Source of the DNA: Zanthoxylum bungeanum | Lineage: Eukaryota > Streptophyta > Magnoliopsida > Sapindales > Rutaceae | Length of the DNA stretch: 64,000 bases | Direction: 5' to 3' | Assembly (NCBI GenBank): GCA_019454045.1 | Contig: SKCR01035601.1 | Span: 1-64,000, forward strand | Shown here: positions 48,387 through 59,790 of the stretch, piece after piece | How positions within the stretch are numbered: position 1 is the first letter of the stretch | Layout: every line of letters starts with the position of its first letter | The notes under the pieces: model-generated | The model's input: only the letters and a program-made list of their open reading frames with translations | The model's database searches: none | What the model was told of the DNA's origin: nothing | Program-made: the position numbers and the translations under genes

Positions 48387-48724
48387 GTACGGTCAGGTAG
48401 ATAATACTGATCAAAGTCTTTTCGAACTCATTACAAACATGTCGGGTTTCACAGACAATGACCTCCTTAGTTCGAGCTCTACAAATTCTCAAGAAATCCC
48501 AAATCAACACCCTTACTGTGGTCAGGTCGGTATCACAACTTGCTTCAACTTAAGATGCTATGTTCTCTGGATTTCTTCTTGTACTACGTAGTCGGGTCCC
48601 TCTTTCAGACCCCATCTCATTCTGAGCCAATGGGCCTTTGCAACCTCACTTTTGACTATGTATTCTTTACTTTACCCCTCATCTATGTTTGAACCTTCCT
48701 CGAGGTAAAAAACTACCACCAACA
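48387..48724 (-). repeat. 5' LTR of gypsy element T, part 2
   Basis: It continues T sequence after the G insertion (target GTTCG). The likely LTR start is at 48724, where the minus strand opens TGTTGGTGGTAG. With part 1 this gives about 950 bp. No second copy is available to confirm the edge. Confidence 0.45.
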
Positions 48725-49427
48725 GATATAAACAAATTCAATCGAGCCGCAACCTCAGCCTCAGCCTCAGCCCTATGCTCCAGCCTACCCTGCAGAACAT
48801 CTTAAGTGTTTAATAAAGGCGAGGTTCAACTTGTTGAAGAGCTTTATTTTTATTGGGAATCTGCTTGTTGTACTGCTAATTTATAAATGGTGATATATAA
48901 TTTTATTTTATGATTAAAAAATAATTATGCTTTAATATTTTGCTGATGAGTTAGTTTGGCAAAACCCATTATAAAATAAAATAATTTCGATTAATATTTA
49001 TATTTTTTATCGTTAATAAAATACTTTAAAAAAATGTTGGGAAGAAATGATAACAATATCAAATACGACGATACTAAAACATAGATCACATGCAATCTAC
49101 AAAGCATATCCAATAAGAAATGTATAATATTCTACCCGAACGTCTTAAATGGTTGCTCTAATAAGTAAGAATAGATTCATTGTATATATCATGGTTATTA
49201 TAGCAAAGTAATCTAAAGATATCTTCCACCTTAGATTTTCTCACATCTTACCTACTAAAGAATGATTTTAATAGGTAGTGAAATTAACCAGTCATCACTT
49301 TATGACTCTTTAAATACATATCATTTGGCTGCAATTAAAAAAAAAAATTAAATAAAAAAATCAAACATCAATTACCTTTTTCAATTATTGTTACTTCCAA
49401 AGTTTAATTTCTCCGACAGACTCCAAA
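48725..49427. other. Unassigned AT-rich region
   Basis: No ORF, RNA gene or repeat was recognised in these 700 bp. A short CAGCCT-type microrepeat lies near 48753-48775. Poly-A/T runs precede the RING-H2 gene and could hold its promoter; no convincing TATA box was picked. Confidence 0.4.
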
Positions 49428-49826
49428 ATGTTCAGTTTCATGATTTGGATATTTAAACATTTGAAATGGGCATGCAATTTCTTGATTCACGTCTCCCTCT
49501 TCGGCCATCGCATCAATGCTACTGAACAACTTATCAATGTAATGCCGCAGAGATTCCAATCCAGTTCCAGAGCCGAAGTTGTGGAATGTGCTGTATGTCT
49601 TTATAATATTGAAGAAGGAGAAGAGATACAAGAATTGAGATGCCATCATCTCTTTCATAGAATGTGTTTGGACACGTGGATAGGTTACAATTATGCCACT
49701 TGTCCTGTTAGCCGTGATTCGATTGTGCCACCTAGGTTGGTCACTGGGCTTGGAGAAGAAGTGCTGTTCTTCAAGTTTAGTTGTTTCAGTTCGAGAACTC
49801 AGCGTGATACATGGTGCCTACGCTAA
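49428..49826 (+). CDS. RING-H2 finger protein, probable E3 ubiquitin ligase (132 aa)
   Basis: Single open frame with a hydrophobic N-terminal stretch (about residues 2-25), then a linker and a RING-H2 core: C54-X2-C57, C72-X-H74-X2-H77-X2-C80, C92-X2-S95. Spacing and the W at 84 (CLDTW) fit plant RING-H2 ligases of the XERICO/RHA type, which are often short, single-exon and membrane-anchored; the family would recruit an E2 enzyme and ubiquitinate targets. The eighth zinc ligand is Ser (codon AGC, one change from TGC), so the second zinc site is probably weakened or lost. It is the only non-TE coding region found. The first ATG of the frame was taken as start. It could be a functional divergent gene, a dying copy, or hold a sequencing error. 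Confidence 0.75.
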   Translation: MFSFMIWIFKHLKWACNFLIHVSLFGHRINATEQLINVMPQRFQSSSRAEVVECAVCLYNIEEGEEIQELRCHHLFHRMCLDTWIGYNYATCPVSRDSIVPPRLVTGLGEEVLFFKFSCFSSRTQRDTWCLR

Positions 49827-50101
49827 TGTAGCGTTTGATATAGAATTTAATGAGTTTATACTCTTATTGTAATACTTATATATAAAGTAGCTTATATTCT
49901 CAATCAATACTTATTATACCATGAGTTTTGGAGCCTAGACAAGCTTATAAAAATATGGGCTTTAACTGAAAAAAAAAAACAAAAACAAAAACAAAAAAAG
50001 AAGATTTTTTGGATTTTCATATTGCATTGAGTATAATAATTTTCCCTAAACTTGGGGGTCATAATCGACCGTCTGTGTGAACTATCATATACTACCTTGT
50101 T

Positions 50102-50400
50102 CACTACTACAATAATAGAAATAACCAACACTTTAAAAGAAATCGGTTTACCAATTAACCGATTTAGTAAGTAAAAGATATCAGCTTTATTTTAAACCGT
50201 TTTCTTTTGTAATAGAATTTAAATCACTTTTAAATACAATCAGTTTTAACAACGGTTTTAGTTTATAAACGATGTTTTTATCTAATAGGAAAGAAATCAC
50301 ATATTAATAACCGTTATCTTTAACTAATATAAAAGAAATCCCCTAATTAAAATTAGTTGTCAAGAATTACTAATAGCATATTAATAACCGTTATCTCGCC
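50102..50400 (+). mobile_element. Possible CACTA transposon end
   Basis: The text opens CACTACTACAATAATAG, like the termini of plant CACTA elements, followed by subterminal-type repeats of AACCG(T/A)T(T/A)T. A 20-bp direct repeat around AATAACCGTTATCT occurs near 50315 and 50382. No matching opposite end or transposase was found, so this is tentative. Confidence 0.3.
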
Positions 50401-52822
50401 GAAGATTCTTAATAGATGGTACACTAACGTCAATAAGAATCTTCTCAGGTTCAGTGAGCATAGTGATCCTTCAACTTGAGATAACACTGTGGATATTGAG
50501 GTATCATCCACACTTTGATGGCAGTCACGTCACCGATCTATTTAGATCAAACCTTCGCCTGTTCGTTGGGTGTGGACTGATCCTCATGATATCTTGTGTG
50601 TATCAAGATAGGATCTGTCAGTTCTGTGTACATATCATATGTATCCATTATGGAATTAGCAATCTGTTAAATCAATGGGCCCATGGTACACTGTAGAAAT
50701 TAGTTCTAAGTGTTATTTAAGAGATTGCTAATAGAATCATTGACGGGATTATACCTAAAGAGATTTGACGTTTATATTTAGATCTCTGGGATAATCTGGA
50801 TATCTTTGACGGAAGGATTATACGTATGCAGTGACCTCGACCTGTATGGTTCAGAGATTTTATTCGTGTTCATCATAATTTACGGGTGGGTAGATTATGG
50901 ACACGAAATTGTATTTCGTGATGGATATGCCTGAACCTAGAGAGTCTCACTAATGAAATATACTCCTAGAGCACTAGGGAAACTTTTATAAATAATACTG
51001 ATTATTTATAAGTCGTTTAACGGTTAAACGATAATACATGCTTTTGGGATCTTTCGGCCATTTAATAAATGTCGAATTGTGATATTTGACATTTATTATT
51101 AATATATGTATTTGGATTATTTAATGTAAATATGATACATATATTTAAGATATTTTTATTTAATTATTTGATTATTTACTTGTTAAATAATTAAATTAAT
51201 TAAATAGTAAATATCTAGTTTACTTTATAAAGTAAGCTAAATGGCTTTATTTGATTGGTTTTAATGGCCAATTTTGATTGGTTTTAAATGGCATGATTTA
51301 ATTGGATTATTTGTGATAAACATCAAATTGTTTTATGATTTATTATCACAAATATTCATTAAATCATTTTCCAATTATTAAAACAAAAATAGAAAACTAA
51401 TGGCTATTATTTTTTACATTTTTTCGTCCATTGTGGAAAATATATAAAGCCTTATTTTCTTTTTTGTTTCATAATCTAAGAACCCTAAATCAAAATTAAA
51501 AGAGAGCTTGATAGAAAAAAAAAAAACAAAAGAAAAAGAATGCAAGAAAGCTTGGAAAATTCAAGATTGTAGTAAGTTTTTCTTACTTTTTCCTTTATGA
51601 AAATTATTTCTACCATGCTATGCTTCAATATATGTAGCTTAGTTTCTTATCTACTCTTTTGTGGATTTTTTATGATTGGGAACTTGGATGAAAGATGTTA
51701 GCATGTATGAACTTAAAGAATGCTAATTAGGTGTAATTAAGTATTCATTTCATTATTTGATAATGTTGTTCCCATTCTAGAGTTGCTTAGCCACTCATAA
51801 ATGACCTAGAATTATTCTTGTGTTATTTCATGATGGTGAGACTTGTATGGTGTGATGGGAATTGAATTAAAATATTAAATTTAATTAATTTGATGTTAAT
51901 TTGTAAAATTAAAAATTTGGGTTCTTAACTCTCACCAAATTTGGGAATTTTCATATATGTGATGAGATTTGATGTATATATGATGTATATTAAATTTGGA
52001 AATTTTTGGATTTGATCTTGACATATTTTGAACAAAAATGACCAAAATATAAATTCTTGAAAGTTTAGGGACCATTCAGCAATTTCTGAAAATTCAGTTT
52101 CTTTGAGTTGCAAATTGTATTTTAATGTATTATACATGTATAAATCATTTTTGGATTGATTTGGAATCAATTAGAATTGTATTTGATAATTTTGGACTAA
52201 AATGACAAAAATACAAAGTTTTGGGGCTAAACGGCAATTACTGAAAATTCTGATTTTTGGGTAAAAATTTTAGTTTTAGGTATTGAGTAATTGAAATAAA
52301 TTAATTTATTTTAATTACCCAAGAAAAATTATTGAAATCGGAAAATTTTGATTTCCGCTTTCCACTACATTTACCCGAATTGCCACCCAAAACCCCAACA
52401 AAATGTCCATATCCAACCAGGCCTCGATTAAAAGCATGCTTTAAAATTTTTTCATAATAGCTTATTTATGTATTTAAGCTTTATTTTTTTTTATCTCTTT
52501 TTATGTTTGAGCCATGTATGTTATTAAAATTATTATTACGTGTGAATTGCACTAAAAATATGGGGATACCTCATTTGAACTTAAATATTATACTAGTATT
52601 AGTAAGGGATCATTTCAAACCCAAAAGGGTTTAAGGTCAGACCTTATGAGGTGTATAGTGCAGCCTTATATCATTCTCAGTGTTTCATACTGGGTGACGA
52701 CTCCTTTATTCTCTGGTTAGTCCCCTCGTGGGACTATTCCTACTCTCTACGGGCTGCGAGCCCAAAAATGTCGTGGTTGTCGATGTCATAAGTATAGCAG
52801 TAAACCCCACTTCACTCCTATA
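50401..52822 (+). mobile_element. Degraded LTR-like region of another retroelement
   Basis: 2.4 kb without coding content, ending just before a PBS-like site at 52825. TATATAAAG at about 51443-51451 could be its TATA box, followed by an ACCCTAAAT and A-rich transcript-start region. The left edge is not defined and no second copy is present, so LTR status is inferred from the PBS. Confidence 0.35.
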
Positions 52823-52824
52823 GA

Positions 52825-52842
52825 TGGTGGCTCCACTAGGGA
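52825..52842 (+). other. PBS-like site of a degraded gypsy-type element
   Basis: TGGTGGCTCCACTAGGGA resembles the TGGCGACTCCACTGGGGA PBS of some plant gypsy elements. It differs at three positions, two of which are changes expected from cytosine deamination. Confidence 0.4.
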
Positions 52843-54619
52843 TATAGAATCGTCCCCGAAAAAAAAACATTGTAGTACTTATGACAAGATTAAGGTTAAC
52901 CATGTCTTCATCTTTTTGCATAATCTTTTTACCCTTGATGGCATTGCATATCAAGAAATTACTTTCGCTCAAGGTGGTGGATTGGTATGTGATGATAACC
53001 ATCACTTTTTGGCATGTATCCTTGAATATTGGTGACTCCATTTGATCATTTTTGTAAATGGGCGGCCTTTTTCTTTTAACTATTGAACGAAATCAAGATA
53101 CCCAAGGTTTATCCTTTAGCATAGGAGAGAACGAGCTTATGTATCCTTTGTTAGTACATAAATTAAGCAAAACCTATGACAGATATAAGACGTACCATGT
53201 GTGTGGGAGAAATAAAGTTGGAAAGATATATGCTGATGTGAGAATACCCCATGCATTACATATATTTCATGCATTACTAACCAACAACGGAGACCTGAAA
53301 GTACATTTATGTCAATATGTATCATTGATGAGTTTGACTGGACTTCTAGAATAAAGGTCGGTTTTGCTAAAGTAGCTGCCATCAGAAACATAAGATTTCA
53401 AACATTGGCATACTTTAGTCAAAGGTGTTCGAGAAGTTAGGAAGACAAAGTCTGTTGAAACCCCTAGAACCCAAATCGTTTCCAAACCGATACCACACTA
53501 CCTCAACCTCAACTAATACGGCTACTTCCACCAGAAGAAGGGACATGACACCGATAACCGCCCCCACCTCAAATAAAAGAATCATGACTTGATCGATGGT
53601 TGCAAGATACTTGATCCTGACTGGTACCACCCCTAGACATGATTGTTGCATTGCATCTTCATTTTTCTTGTTATTACTTTTTCAAATCATTCAATGATAA
53701 TAAAACTGACTCTTTCTCAAAGATATATTGTCTCTTTAAAAGTGAGCTTGTCTAAATATTTAAGACAATTCTTTAACTTTGGAATCATCGACAGAATGTC
53801 ATCCAAAACATTGTGCCTTAAAACTCACACATAGAACTGTGTTGCCCATCTATAAAGGATTTATACTGGCACAACTTGTAGAGATAGTCAAAACACTAGA
53901 CATTCATTTGATTTTCTTCAGAAGTTAAGACTATGACAATACTAAGTTAAGGAGATGATGCAAACAAAAATAAAAGAAAGAAAAAAAATATAAGAAAAAA
54001 GAGAGAAAAATAAAAGAGTAAAGAAGAAAAAGAAATGGTGAATCCTGTAAAATACTCTACTATTCGAATCATTTAGTAACCATGAGTATCATGAACCCCA
54101 CCAAAACTTTTGAGTCAAATGAAAACTCGAATATTGAGTATGCAAAGTAAGTCGAGTCGGTGAAATTATTGAGTAACAAGTGGCTTGCATCACAAATATG
54201 AAGTCTTTGAAATCAAAAGACAATTTGACGACTTAAGGAAGCCAGGGATAAAGATGAACCCTACATAAAATAACCTTTTGGAAAAATTATAGAATCTTGT
54301 TTATCCTTAACTAGATGATTACCTTATCTAGGCAATGGAGAAAATAAAATGAACTAAAGTGTCAACGTTAAATCTACATTTAACGCCAACATAAAGCAAT
54401 TTAGGTTTCATGTAATTCTTTGTAAAAGAATCACACATACATAAGGAGAAGTATTTGAAAGTTAAACTATCGTTGGAATTGAACTTTTAATTTAGATAAT
54501 ACTCATAATTTGAAAAGAGACAAGATGTAAATAAGAAATTTTTTGAGAATATACGAAAAATCATTGCATGATAAAAAGGAATTTGTAAAACAAAATCGAT
54601 GACTTGGGAACCTCGAGGG
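52843..54619 (+). other. Unassigned remnant after the PBS-like site
   Basis: It contains a 98-codon open stretch at 53058-53354 with no family I recognise (one VCGRNKVGKIYADVR segment, no clear domain), and then AT-rich sequence with an A/G-rich tract at 53960-54035. It may be the interior of the degraded element, into which copia H inserted at 54625. Confidence 0.3.
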
Positions 54620-54624
54620 ATAGC

Positions 54625-56730
54625 TGTTGGACAAAATGACCCATAGCGTCACTATTTGCACAGATCATTGTGTTGTTGTAGCAAATTAACTATGTGACAA
54701 GGAAATTGCACTCTCATCATTTGTGATTAGATCACCATAGATATATAAACGAAGAGAGGTCCCTATGATTAGTTCCTGGATTGAGAATGATATGAGACAG
54801 TATCAATCCCCGAAGGTTTAATCATTAAATATCCCTAGCCGGAGTATTATCGAGACTGGACATCGATAATGCGGAATAGGCTAGTATTGCACTTGTGTGC
54901 GTTGTGAGGGCACAACGACATAGTTCTCATATATATAAGTATCAGATACTTATGCAAGTGCGATAGGAGGTCGTGTTTCACCGATAGTACGGGAAACAGC
55001 TTCGCTCTGGATAGACCCCTCGAAATCCCATTGGTATTATGACTATGTGTCTATGAGAGGCCGAAATCAAGGTAGGTGTGTATAGTCTTAACCTGAGACT
55101 TACATCGCTAATACTTACGATAATCGATAGACTTTGGTCTTGGTGGTACAGGGCTTTAACGGTTCTGCGTACACCACTTCTGGGTTTATCAGAGAGTCGT
55201 AGTGTATTGGGTGTGATGTCAAGACGGAAGTATCACTTCAGTCATAGTGGAGATGATGTCACGCAGGATACGGTACTAGTGCTCTTGAGTGATGCGCATC
55301 CAATCAGGATATTGTGACCAGGTCATGAATATCTGATTATAGAGACTATGTTACCAGACATCCGATATGTGTTTCGGACGGGGCAGACACTTATCCAGCC
55401 CCAGCCCTAGCGCGTGACTATCCGATACTGGGCCGATATGCACAATACAATGGTATACTACGCTTGATACAGATCTTAATATTCTTAAATGAATATGACC
55501 GGAGAATTTGGTAGACATCGTGCTTTGCTAGGAGCCGACCTTGTCTCGTAAATCGGTAGAACGTAGTACTTGGTACGTACGTGATTCGGATACACCGACG
55601 ACCGTATTTACTGCCAATGTATCCGGGGATCTCATGGGTCGCTTCCCGATAATCCACCGATGATGCATAACTCGCACTCTTAAATAATCTGGGATTATAT
55701 AGAAGAGAGAGAAAATTAATCTAGGATTAATTATAGAGATATTTTATCTAGGATAAAATATCGTCTAGAGAGAGATAACGATTAATTTGGAATTAATCGA
55801 TTAAATTAATATATTCGATATATTAAACGAAATTAGATTTCGACGCGGAATTAAAATTAGATTTTAATTCGGGCGAACGAAATAATTTAGAATTAATTCG
55901 TTAGCGACGTGAATAGTGAATTCGCTAGGCGTAATCATTTAATTACGACACGACGGAAAAATCGTTAATTTGGAATTAGCGAACCCGAGCCCGAGTGTGA
56001 TTGCGAGCGCATTCGTATTTCGAATTCGAGTGCGGCAACGCAAGTCGCATCAAGCGTCAAATAATTTGTCACATCAAGCGTCAAATCAAATGTCACTTTG
56101 AGTGATGTGATTGATTGATGTGATTGATTGATTGAAAGACATATCACTTTAATAAAGGTGATATGAATAGTGATGGATTTGACTAGAATAGTGTAAAGCA
56201 TTTTGGAGGGAAAAGATTTAAGTTTTGGCTCCAAATTTCATTTGATAAATTGGATTTAATTAAATGAAATTGATTATTATTTGGAAAATATATAATCAAA
56301 AGTTTTACACATTTTTTATTAAGTCAAAAACACAATTCTCTCTCTCACTCTCTCATCTCTCTCACGCCAAAACAGTGGCTTTGTTCACTGGTTTTGAACT
56401 TCATTTGGGCGTGAATATTAGGGAAGCATGAGTGGGTTTTTGGTGAAAATTCAAGTGCTAGCACATTACGAGTCTTGCGAAAGTGGTAGGGAGGTTCGAC
56501 CATGAGCCGGATCCGTCGGACGAGGCTTGGAGCTCCGTTTCGTCACTTAAAATTCTGTTTTTGGAGGCAGTGAACTGCTGGTTTTGGCGCCCTTGGCAGT
56601 GAGCATTTTGGGCTTCATTCGTCTTCAAATCGACATAACCGATCAATGTAAGTATTTCGCTACCTTCGTTGGTGTATTCACGCATTATTTCATGTCTTGT
56701 TTGATCTTGGGACCTAGATAATATACAACA
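54625..56730 (+). repeat. 5' LTR of copia H
   Basis: TGTTGGACAAAATG to ATACAACA, 2106 bp. U3 is of the B/H type (GCACAGATCATTGTG; AGTGGAGATGATGTCACG). GTAAGTATTTCGCTACC lies near 56648. Confidence 0.93.
55684..55981 (+). repeat. Series of three-base-loop inverted repeats in copia H LTR
   Basis: Left arm and loop: ATAATC+TGG (55684); AATTAATC+TAG (55714); an 11-bp arm GATATTTTATC+TAG (55738-55762); CGATTAATT+TGG (55779-55799); TTAATATAT+TCG (55806-55826); CGAAAT+TAG (55828-55842); GAATTAAAAT+TAG (55848-55870); CGAAATAATT+TAG with one mismatch (55877-55899); CGTTAATT+TGG with one position that pairs only as G-U (55963-55981). Arms differ from copy D in paired fashion. Confidence 0.92.
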
Positions 56731-56731
56731 A

Positions 56732-56743
56732 TGGTATCAGAGC
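56732..56743 (+). other. Primer binding site of copia H
   Basis: TGGTATCAGAGC, the perfect Met-type PBS, one base after the LTR. It is the only perfect PBS among the copia copies here. Confidence 0.92.
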
Positions 56744-59280
56744 TATAGGTTCAAGCATGAAATTGTAGGGCTTAAAATTTGGGTAAATTTGTTTTGAGCA
56801 TGATTTGAATGAATTGATTGTTTAAGTATGCTTATAACATGTCTAATTGCATTTTGGTTGGACCAATTTGTTGAAAATTGATTTGGAATAATTTTCCCCA
56901 AAAATATCATGTTGGCCGAATATGATGATCATTTTGGAATTTTTGTTTTTTGATTCATTTGATGAGTTGGAATCATTTAGGATAATGTTAATTTGAAACT
57001 AATTGGATTGGATTTTGAATTGAACATAAAATCCCCAAATTGATCACCTTGTCCGAATGGAATTATGCCCTAATGTCTTGGTTTTTTGATTTTTGAACAT
57101 TGGATGTATTGGAAATCATTCTGGATAAGGATTTAATATCGATTGTGAAATTAATTGGATTGAATTCGAATCGGATAAAAATCCCTCCCTTGGCCGAGAC
57201 CTTTAAGCATGTAAATGGGTTGATTTTTGATTAATTTGTGTTGGACACCAATTGATGAAAATGACCATGATTAATTATGTAAATTCATGTTTTAGAAATG
57301 TTGATTTGGGTAATTGATCATGTAATACACTTTGGTAATAAATTGGGAAAATTGGATTTTTTGAATTTAATTATTTGGGCCTAATTTTGGAAATTGGACT
57401 TTAATGTTGTAATTGGGCTTATTGGGCTTGAGTTTATCAAGTTGGGTTTAGGCCAAGTGGATTGGATCCAATTGGGCCCAAAACCTTAACCATAAAGCCC
57501 AAATGCGACTAATGAACCTTTAAAGTACAATTGGGCCTAATGGGCCAAGATTGATTTATGGGCTTATGGGGTAAATCCCGGATTGGACTTTGGTTATCGG
57601 TTTGACCCGAGTTGACCAAAAGTCCACGCCTTAAGAAATCAATTAAAAGCCCATTGGACTTTAATTGAATTGACGTTGGACGTAATCGGTCTTTGAGACG
57701 CGTTACGATTAAATTTGGAATTTAAATCGTAAAAGGTTTATTAAATAAAAGTGTAATATTTAATTTGGAATTGAATAGTGAATTAGTATTAAATACATGT
57801 TAAATTAGATTTAATGATGTAGTTTAATTTAATTCATGAATTCGTACTTTAAGTACTTATTCGCAAAAACGAGTTTGACTCGAACAAAATCAAATCGTTG
57901 TTTGAACATTGGATGATCACTTAATTATCAGATTAATTAATTTGATTAGATTGATTGATAGCATGCTTATGTGTGTGAATATGTGGTTGTGTTGTATGAA
58001 TAATGTATATCGGATGGATATTAGTCGGGTGGGGCAATTTTAGAAATTGTTGTAATAAATTCGATTTATTAAATTGGACCTGCGTGTCCAGCCTTATCAC
58101 CTTCATTCTCTTTGTATTCTCTTCTCACCTATTCCTCTCCATGTAAATGAGGTTTTTAGAAGTGTAGTGTACGGGTAGAAGTAATACAAGTGCTAGCTTG
58201 AGTGAGAAAGGGAGAGATTTGATCTAGGATCAATGTGTTAAGTATCCATCCGCATATCATTTTATTATTTTCATACTCGCTTTATTATGTATTTAGAATG
58301 CATGTTTAAGGGTGTATGATGATGAGACCTAACAAAGATAATTAAATTGGTAGCCAATTTGCACGTGAAAAACCCTCGTTAAATATCAAGCGTTTATTTT
58401 CATTCCATTGAGTGATTCTTGCTCAAGATCCGAGATTGGCAGGGGTTGTTGGCCAAAGTCAAGCCCTTGTCCGTCGAAGATGTGTTTTAATCACGAGGCT
58501 TTGTTCCATATCGGTGTCGTGTCCAAGTTGTGGTTTGTTGGCCAAAGTCAAGACCACTTCTTGTCCATTGACATTGATTACGAAGCTTCCATGTCAATGG
58601 GTCCGCGCTTGACTGGGATCACTAGGTTTGTTGTGCCAAAGCCAAGGCCTAGTTGATTCAGAGGAAAAAGGTTAGGGTATATATTCGATATATAGGCATA
58701 TATTAGATATATGTTTGGGACTTGGATGTCCACCTACTGGATCTAGGTGTTGGATGGGATCCAATTGATCTTCGAGATCTACCTAGTTAGTTAATTATCA
58801 TACAATTTGTTGGCCAAAGTCAAGATTGTGTGATATTTAACGGGATCCTAGTCCACTAGGAAACACGGTTTCCCGAGTACTTGACAGAGGGTTAGAGGCT
58901 CGACGAAAAATAGTGGGAGGCAAGTATTGAATTTGCAACATTCGTTCGAATACTCGCTAAATGCGCTCATCTATATTTTACTCGTCATATTAATCAAATG
59001 TATTAGTTGGACTAATATTTTATGTTGTTTTAAATATATATATAGTTGGACTATATACAAACTCATTCGATATATAGTTGATTTTATAATTGGATTATAG
59101 TAATCAATATAATTGAATTAAATGATAGTTGATTTTATAATTGGATTATAGTAATCAATATTAAAATTATAGTTGATTAAATAATTGGATTATTGTATCA
59201 TTATAATAAATAGTACCTTATTAAATTGATTAAATAGTTGGACTATTGAAATCAAGAAAGAATTGAAAAGTTGAATATTT
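56744..59280 (+). other. Noncoding leader of copia H
   Basis: Same layout as in D and B: TTGTTGGCCAAAGTCAAG motifs at 58446-58463, 58534-58552 and 58806-58824, with the variant near 58627; CGTGTCC block near 58085; GATTATA-type short repeats at about 59085-59200. No coding content. Confidence 0.75.
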
Positions 59281-59790
59281 AAAATATATAATCCTTGGAT
59301 TAAATGTTTTAAATGATTTAATTTTCATACTGGAAATAAATAATAAGTTACTTTATTTGATAAAATAACTTATTATGCCTAAGCCCAGAATCAAGCAAAT
59401 AAGTAGAGCATAATCTTTGGAAGATTTATGTGATGATGACTTTAGTGCTTAATTCAATATACTTGACAATAAATCTATTTCAAAGTATTAAGTTGCAATT
59501 AATAATTCTTGGAGAATTAATTGACTATTCTAGTGGAGAAAAGTCAAAGTTTGCAATTGGGCATGTTGCACAAGGTGCACATCATTTCGATATTCTAAAA
59601 CCCAAGGCTTGGCCAAAGGTTTGTGAAATATTGAAAAGATAATTGACATATCCCAAAGTGACTACCATTTGGATATGGAAGACACGAAGGAATTAAAGAA
59701 AGGGCGAGGCTCTGACTTTAAAATATTTGTCAAAGTTATGTTCACTACTAGTATTGAAATTGGATTTTAAATACTTAGTGTGGTACATAA
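59281..59790 (+). pseudogene. Copia H gag remnant
   Basis: Traces parallel to copy B in the same order: AAGTTACTTTATTTGATAAA near 59345, CTTTGGAAGATTTATGTGATG near 59416, AATTCTTGGAGAATTAA near 59505. Even shorter than B and without the zinc knuckle. No usable ORF. Confidence 0.6.

Noticed and set aside
50454..50696. 80-codon plus-strand ORF near the possible CACTA end
   Set aside because: No recognisable domain and surrounded by AT-rich noncoding repeat sequence; likely chance.
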